Source: Pseudomonadota bacterium
GTDB lineage: Bacteria; Pseudomonadota; Gammaproteobacteria; Legionellales; Legionellaceae
Direction of reading: 5' to 3'
DNA length: 10,322 bases
NCBI GenBank assembly: GCA_021807845.1
Contig: JAKBCM010000039.1
Span: forward strand, 1 to 10,322
In this document: piece by piece, positions 7,879-10,322 of the stretch
Layout of the letters: each line of letters begins with the position of its first letter
Position numbering within the stretch: the first letter of the stretch is position 1
Program-made: the position numbers and the translations under genes
The notes under the pieces: generated by a model
Database searches by the model: none
Told to the model about the DNA's origin: nothing
What the model saw: the letters and a program-made list of their open reading frames with translations, nothing else

Positions 7879-8312
7879 ATTTAAATACATTGTCACCAGA
7901 TCCTGGATCTAAAAAAGCAAAAAGACGAGTTGGGCGTGGCATCGGATCAGGTCTTGGAAAGACCAGTGGAAAAGGCCATAAAGGTCAAAAATCCAGAGCG
8001 GGTGGATTTCATAAAATCAACTTCGAAGGTGGGCAAATGCCTATCCAACGAAGATTACCCAAAATGGGTTTCACTTCTCGAGTAGGACGTGTGACTGATG
8101 AGATTACATTAAGTGAGCTGGCAACTATAGATGCAAAGATCATTGATCTAGATGCATTAAAGTCAGCAGGATTAATCAATCGCTCTATTCAACATGTTAA
8201 AGTCATACTATCTGGTGAGTTAACAAAGGCGGTTAAAATCAAAGGCCTTAGAGTGACACAAGGTGCAAGAAAACAGATTGAAGATCTTGGTGGAAATATA
8301 GAAGCATCATGA
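7875..8312 (+). CDS. rplO: 50S ribosomal protein L15
   Basis: L15 is a late-assembling large-subunit protein whose long basic N-terminal arm runs through 23S rRNA. The 145-aa product (E. coli 144 aa) has [20 protein letters not shown] and then a glycine- and lysine-rich arm to about residue 45 ([18 protein letters not shown]), then [17 protein letters not shown]. The C-terminal globular domain ends in [20 protein letters not shown] at 7861-7866 inside the end of rpmD is 8 bases before the ATG, and the ATGA overlap at both ends points to coupling with rpmD and secY. Confidence 0.97.
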   Translation: MNLNTLSPDPGSKKAKRRVGRGIGSGLGKTSGKGHKGQKSRAGGFHKINFEGGQMPIQRRLPKMGFTSRVGRVTDEITLSELATIDAKIIDLDALKSAGLINRSIQHVKVILSGELTKAVKIKGLRVTQGARKQIEDLGGNIEAS

Positions 8313-9640
8313 TAAAAAACCAGAAAACAGAAATAGGGAATTCTCAAGGAGGATTAGCTGAGCTGAAATCCAGGTTACTATTTGTGATCATTGGTATTTT
8401 AGTATATCGCCTAGGGGCACATATACCTGTACCGGGGTTGGATCCTCAAAAGCTCGCGAATTTCTTTAACAATCAGCAAAATACTATATTTGGATTGTTT
8501 AATATGTTTTCTGGCGGGGCATTATCTCGAGTTACTGTTTTTGCAATTGGCATCATGCCTTATATTTCTGCATCAATAATGATTCAATTGTTTACGGTAG
8601 TTGTACCGTCTCTTGAACAGTTGAAGAAAGAAGGCGAGTCAGGACGACGAAAGATCAATCAATATACACGGTATTTAACGCTTGTATTATCGATCTTCCA
8701 GTCTTTAGGGATGGCAAAATGGTTGGCAGGCCAACAAATTGCTTTGCAACCTGACTTTGCATTCTATTTTACAGCTGTCATAACGTTAGTGACTGGAACC
8801 ATGTTTTTGATGTGGTTAGGAGAACAAATTACTGAAAAAGGTGTCGGAAACGGCATATCAATGATCATTTTTTCAGGCATTGTTTCGAGTATGCCAAATG
8901 CTTTAGGCTCTGTGTTTCAACAAGTTAAAGAAGGCCAAATGCAAGCACTTACCCTATTATTGATAGGTGTAATAGTAGTTGTGGTCACTGGATTTGTTGT
9001 TTTTGTAGAGCGAGGACAAAGACGAATTAGAGTGAACTATGCTCAGCGGACTCAAGGCCGTAAGGTATATGCCGCGCAAACAAGCCACTTGCCGCTCAAA
9101 ATTAATATGGCAGGGGTCATTCCTCCCATTTTTGCATCAAGCATTATTATGTTGCCTGCAACGCTCGCACAATTTTTTGCTAAAGGAAGAGGAATGGATT
9201 GGTTACAAGACATAGGTATGGCACTGTCACCAGGTCAGCCCGCTTATTTAATTGTATATGCAATCGCAATTTTGTTTTTTGCATTCTTTTACACAGCCTT
9301 GGTGTTTAATCCTAAAGATACAGCTGATAATTTAAAGAAATCTGGTGCTTATATACCAGGAATTCGTCCCGGAGAACAAACTTCTCGTTATGTTGATAAT
9401 GTGATGACCCGTTTAACTTTAGCCGGCGCTTTGTATTTAGTGCTGGTATGTTTGCTGCCGCAACTGTTAATGTACACCTGGCATGTGCCATTTTATTTTG
9501 GCGGAACATCATTACTGATTATTGTTGTTGTGATCATGGATTTTGTGGCTCAAATACAGGCACACTTAATGACGCAACAATATGACTCTTTAATGAAGAA
9601 AGCAAACTTTAAAGGGACTAAGTTGCCAGGCCTGTTATAA
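8309..9640 (+). CDS. secY: Preprotein translocase channel subunit SecY
   Basis: SecY forms the protein-conducting channel of the inner membrane, with SecE and SecG, and receives proteins from SecA or the ribosome. The 443-aa product is the same length as in E. coli. Ten hydrophobic segments lie at about 22-38, 74-98, 119-140, 152-175, 182-204, 213-233, 265-290, 311-333, 370-390 and 396-420. The plug region is near 60-73 ([14 protein letters not shown]). The cytoplasmic loops hold the [15 protein letters not shown] segment (233-247) and [11 protein letters not shown] (348-358), where Arg353 matches the essential Arg357 of E. coli. The ATG overlaps the rplO stop (ATGA); its ribosome binding site is weak, so coupled translation is likely. 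No N-terminal signal peptide is present or expected. Confidence 0.98.
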   Translation: MIKNQKTEIGNSQGGLAELKSRLLFVIIGILVYRLGAHIPVPGLDPQKLANFFNNQQNTIFGLFNMFSGGALSRVTVFAIGIMPYISASIMIQLFTVVVPSLEQLKKEGESGRRKINQYTRYLTLVLSIFQSLGMAKWLAGQQIALQPDFAFYFTAVITLVTGTMFLMWLGEQITEKGVGNGISMIIFSGIVSSMPNALGSVFQQVKEGQMQALTLLLIGVIVVVVTGFVVFVERGQRRIRVNYAQRTQGRKVYAAQTSHLPLKINMAGVIPPIFASSIIMLPATLAQFFAKGRGMDWLQDIGMALSPGQPAYLIVYAIAILFFAFFYTALVFNPKDTADNLKKSGAYIPGIRPGEQTSRYVDNVMTRLTLAGALYLVLVCLLPQLLMYTWHVPFYFGGTSLLIIVVVIMDFVAQIQAHLMTQQYDSLMKKANFKGTKLPGLL

Positions 9641-9658
9641 TGATGATTGGAGTTTGTA

Positions 9659-9772
9659 ATGAAAGTAAGAGCATCAGTAAAGCGCATTTGCCGTAATTGT
9701 AAGGTAATCAAACGCAATGGAATTATACGCGTAATTTGTAAAGATGCGCGACATAAGCAAAAGCAAGGTTAA
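9659..9772 (+). CDS. rpmJ: 50S ribosomal protein L36, zinc-binding form
   Basis: This short gene encodes L36, the smallest ribosomal protein, which packs against 23S rRNA in the late assembly stage. The 37-aa product begins [20 protein letters not shown] and ends with a [13 protein letters not shown] segment. The zinc ligands C11, C14, C27 and H32 are all present, so this is the zinc-type form, not the zinc-free paralogue made under zinc shortage in some bacteria. GGAG at 9649-9652 is 6 bases before the ATG. It follows secY by 18 bases, the standard end of the gammaproteobacterial spc operon. Confidence 0.96.
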   Translation: MKVRASVKRICRNCKVIKRNGIIRVICKDARHKQKQG

Positions 9773-9802
9773 TGGTAGCAATTGACTAGAAAGATCCTCT
9801 AT

Positions 9803-9819
9803 CCAAATAAAATATTTGG
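9803..9819 (+). repeat. Perfect inverted repeat after rpmJ
   Basis: CCAAATA (9803-9809) and TATTTGG (9813-9819) are exact reverse complements around an AAA loop. No run of T follows directly (GGTTTAGG), so it is a poor match to a Rho-independent terminator. It could be an mRNA hairpin protecting or processing the spc transcript, or a DNA-binding site; the sequence alone does not decide. Confidence 0.5.
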
Positions 9820-9839
9820 TTTAGGAACGAATAGATCAG

Positions 9840-9877
9840 TTGTTACACTTGATTTTAGTTAGTTAAACTAGTATCCT
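9840..9877 (+). promoter_or_regulatory. Possible alpha-operon promoter
   Basis: Two weak sigma-70-like pairs overlap here: TTGATT (9849-9854) with TATCCT (9872-9877), spacer 17; and TTGTTA (9840-9845) with TAAACT (9864-9869), spacer 18. Each box matches 4 of 6 consensus bases. In an AT-rich gap such matches can arise by chance, so this is only a candidate. A third option, TTGACT (9782-9787) with TAAAAT (9808-9813), has a long 20-base spacer. Confidence 0.3.
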
Positions 9878-9902
9878 TCTGTCCCTTTCTGGCAGAGCAA
9901 GG
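9875..9902 (+). promoter_or_regulatory. Hairpin in the rpsM leader
   Basis: CCTT (9875-9878) pairs with AAGG (9899-9902), CTG (9879-9881) with CAG (9893-9895), and CC (9883-9884) with GG (9891-9892), with T9882 bulged, AGC (9896-9898) unpaired and a CTTTCT loop. It ends 7 bases before the GGAG ribosome binding site (9910-9913) of rpsM. In E. coli S4 represses the alpha operon through a folded mRNA at this place; this hairpin could be part of such a site, but its fold is not shown to be the same. Confidence 0.35.
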
Positions 9903-9919
9903 TAAATTCGGAGAAATGA

Positions 9920-10276
9920 ATGGCTCGTATTGCGGGTGTTAACATAGCGGACCACAAACATGTCGTGATAGCACTGACATCAATTTATGGTATTGGCAAA
10001 CCAACCGCACTCAAATTGTGTGCACAAGTAGAGATCAATCCAGCAACGAAAGTTTCAGCACTTTCTGAAGCTGAATTAGAACTCTTGAGAAATGAAATTG
10101 CCAAGATGACAGTTGAAGGTGATCTGAGACGAGTTGTGACTATGAATATCAAACGTCTTATGGATCTAGGCTGTTACCGTGGTTTGCGACACAGACGAGG
10201 ATTACCGTTACGTGGTCAACGCACTAAAACGAATGCACGCACTAGAAAAGGTCGACGTAAAGGCACTAATGTCTGA
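9920..10276 (+). CDS. rpsM: 30S ribosomal protein S13
   Basis: S13 sits at the top of the 30S head, contacts the P-site tRNA through its tail and makes bridges to L5. The 118-aa length equals that of E. coli S13. It begins [20 protein letters not shown], has the helix-two-turn-helix region with [35 protein letters not shown], and the basic signature [20 protein letters not shown] near the end. GGAG at 9910-9913 is 6 bases before the ATG; another ATG at 9916 is out of frame and is soon stopped or unrelated to the protein. It is the first gene of the alpha operon, after a 147-base gap that separates it from rpmJ. Confidence 0.97.
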   Translation: MARIAGVNIADHKHVVIALTSIYGIGKPTALKLCAQVEINPATKVSALSEAELELLRNEIAKMTVEGDLRRVVTMNIKRLMDLGCYRGLRHRRGLPLRGQRTKTNARTRKGRRKGTNV

Positions 10277-10297
10277 TTTTTCAATTAGGAAATTAAG

Positions 10298-10322
10298 ATG
10301 GCTATAAGTAAGGCAAAGCAAC
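10298..10322 (+). CDS. rpsK: 30S ribosomal protein S11, first codons (cut by window end)
   Basis: Only eight codons (MAISKAKQ) and one further base are inside the window. An AGGA ribosome binding site at 10287-10290 is 7 bases before the ATG, and the place directly after rpsM is where rpsK (S11) lies in the alpha operon. The basic short opening is compatible with S11, but the identity rests mainly on gene order, as the residues are too few for recognition. Confidence 0.75.

Noticed and set aside
9773..9860. Rho-independent terminator after rpmJ
   Set aside because: The only good hairpin (9803-9819) is AT-rich and lacks a following run of T, so I listed it only as an inverted repeat.
9855..9870. 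TTAG direct repeats and the small palindrome TAGTT-A-AACTA
   Set aside because: Very short and AT-rich; expected by chance in such a gap, and lies in the spacer of a weak promoter candidate.
1..10322. Mobile elements, CRISPR arrays, tRNA or rRNA genes, or inserted foreign genes
   Set aside because: The genes follow the standard ribosomal-protein order without an interruption, and the only gaps over 35 bases are 4111-4211 and 9773-9919, neither large enough to hide such elements.

Overview
The window is one continuous stretch of the classic bacterial ribosomal-protein supercluster: the distal part of the S10 operon, the whole spc operon and the start of the alpha operon. All genes are on the + strand and in the order known from Gammaproteobacteria: rplC(partial)-rplD-rplW-rplB-rpsS-rplV-rpsC-rplP-rpmC-rpsQ | rplN-rplX-rplE-rpsN-rpsH-rplF-rplR-rpsE-rpmD-rplO-secY-rpmJ | rpsM-rpsK(partial). 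The proteins resemble E. coli-type sequences in length and motifs (L4 of 201 aa, S13 of 118 aa, S5 ending in [10 protein letters not shown]). Base composition is AT-rich, with codons mostly ending in A or T. I infer an AT-rich gammaproteobacterium, possibly of the Legionella/Coxiella kind, but the genus cannot be fixed from this sequence alone.

Layout: positions 1-4110 hold the S10-operon part, packed with overlaps of 1 to 4 bases (TAATG, ATGA, TGATG) or gaps under 25 bases. A 101-base gap (4111-4211) separates it from the spc part. This gap holds a perfect TATAAT box sitting inside a terminator-like hairpin. Positions 4212-9772 are the spc operon, ending in secY and the short zinc-type rpmJ. 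A second gap of 147 bases (9773-9919) precedes rpsM and holds weak promoter-like boxes, a perfect 7-bp hairpin and a bulged hairpin just before the rpsM ribosome binding site.

Together the genes supply proteins of both ribosomal subunits, plus SecY, the membrane channel through which proteins are exported. Overlapping genes suggest translational coupling, which would keep subunit proteins in balance.

I found no new defence, mobile or metabolic system here. The most notable point is S14 (rpsN): it has the roughly 100-residue long architecture but keeps a complete CXXC-X12-CXXC zinc motif, which in long-form S14 of well-known gammaproteobacteria such as E. coli is lost. The two intergenic structures are the other items worth a look.
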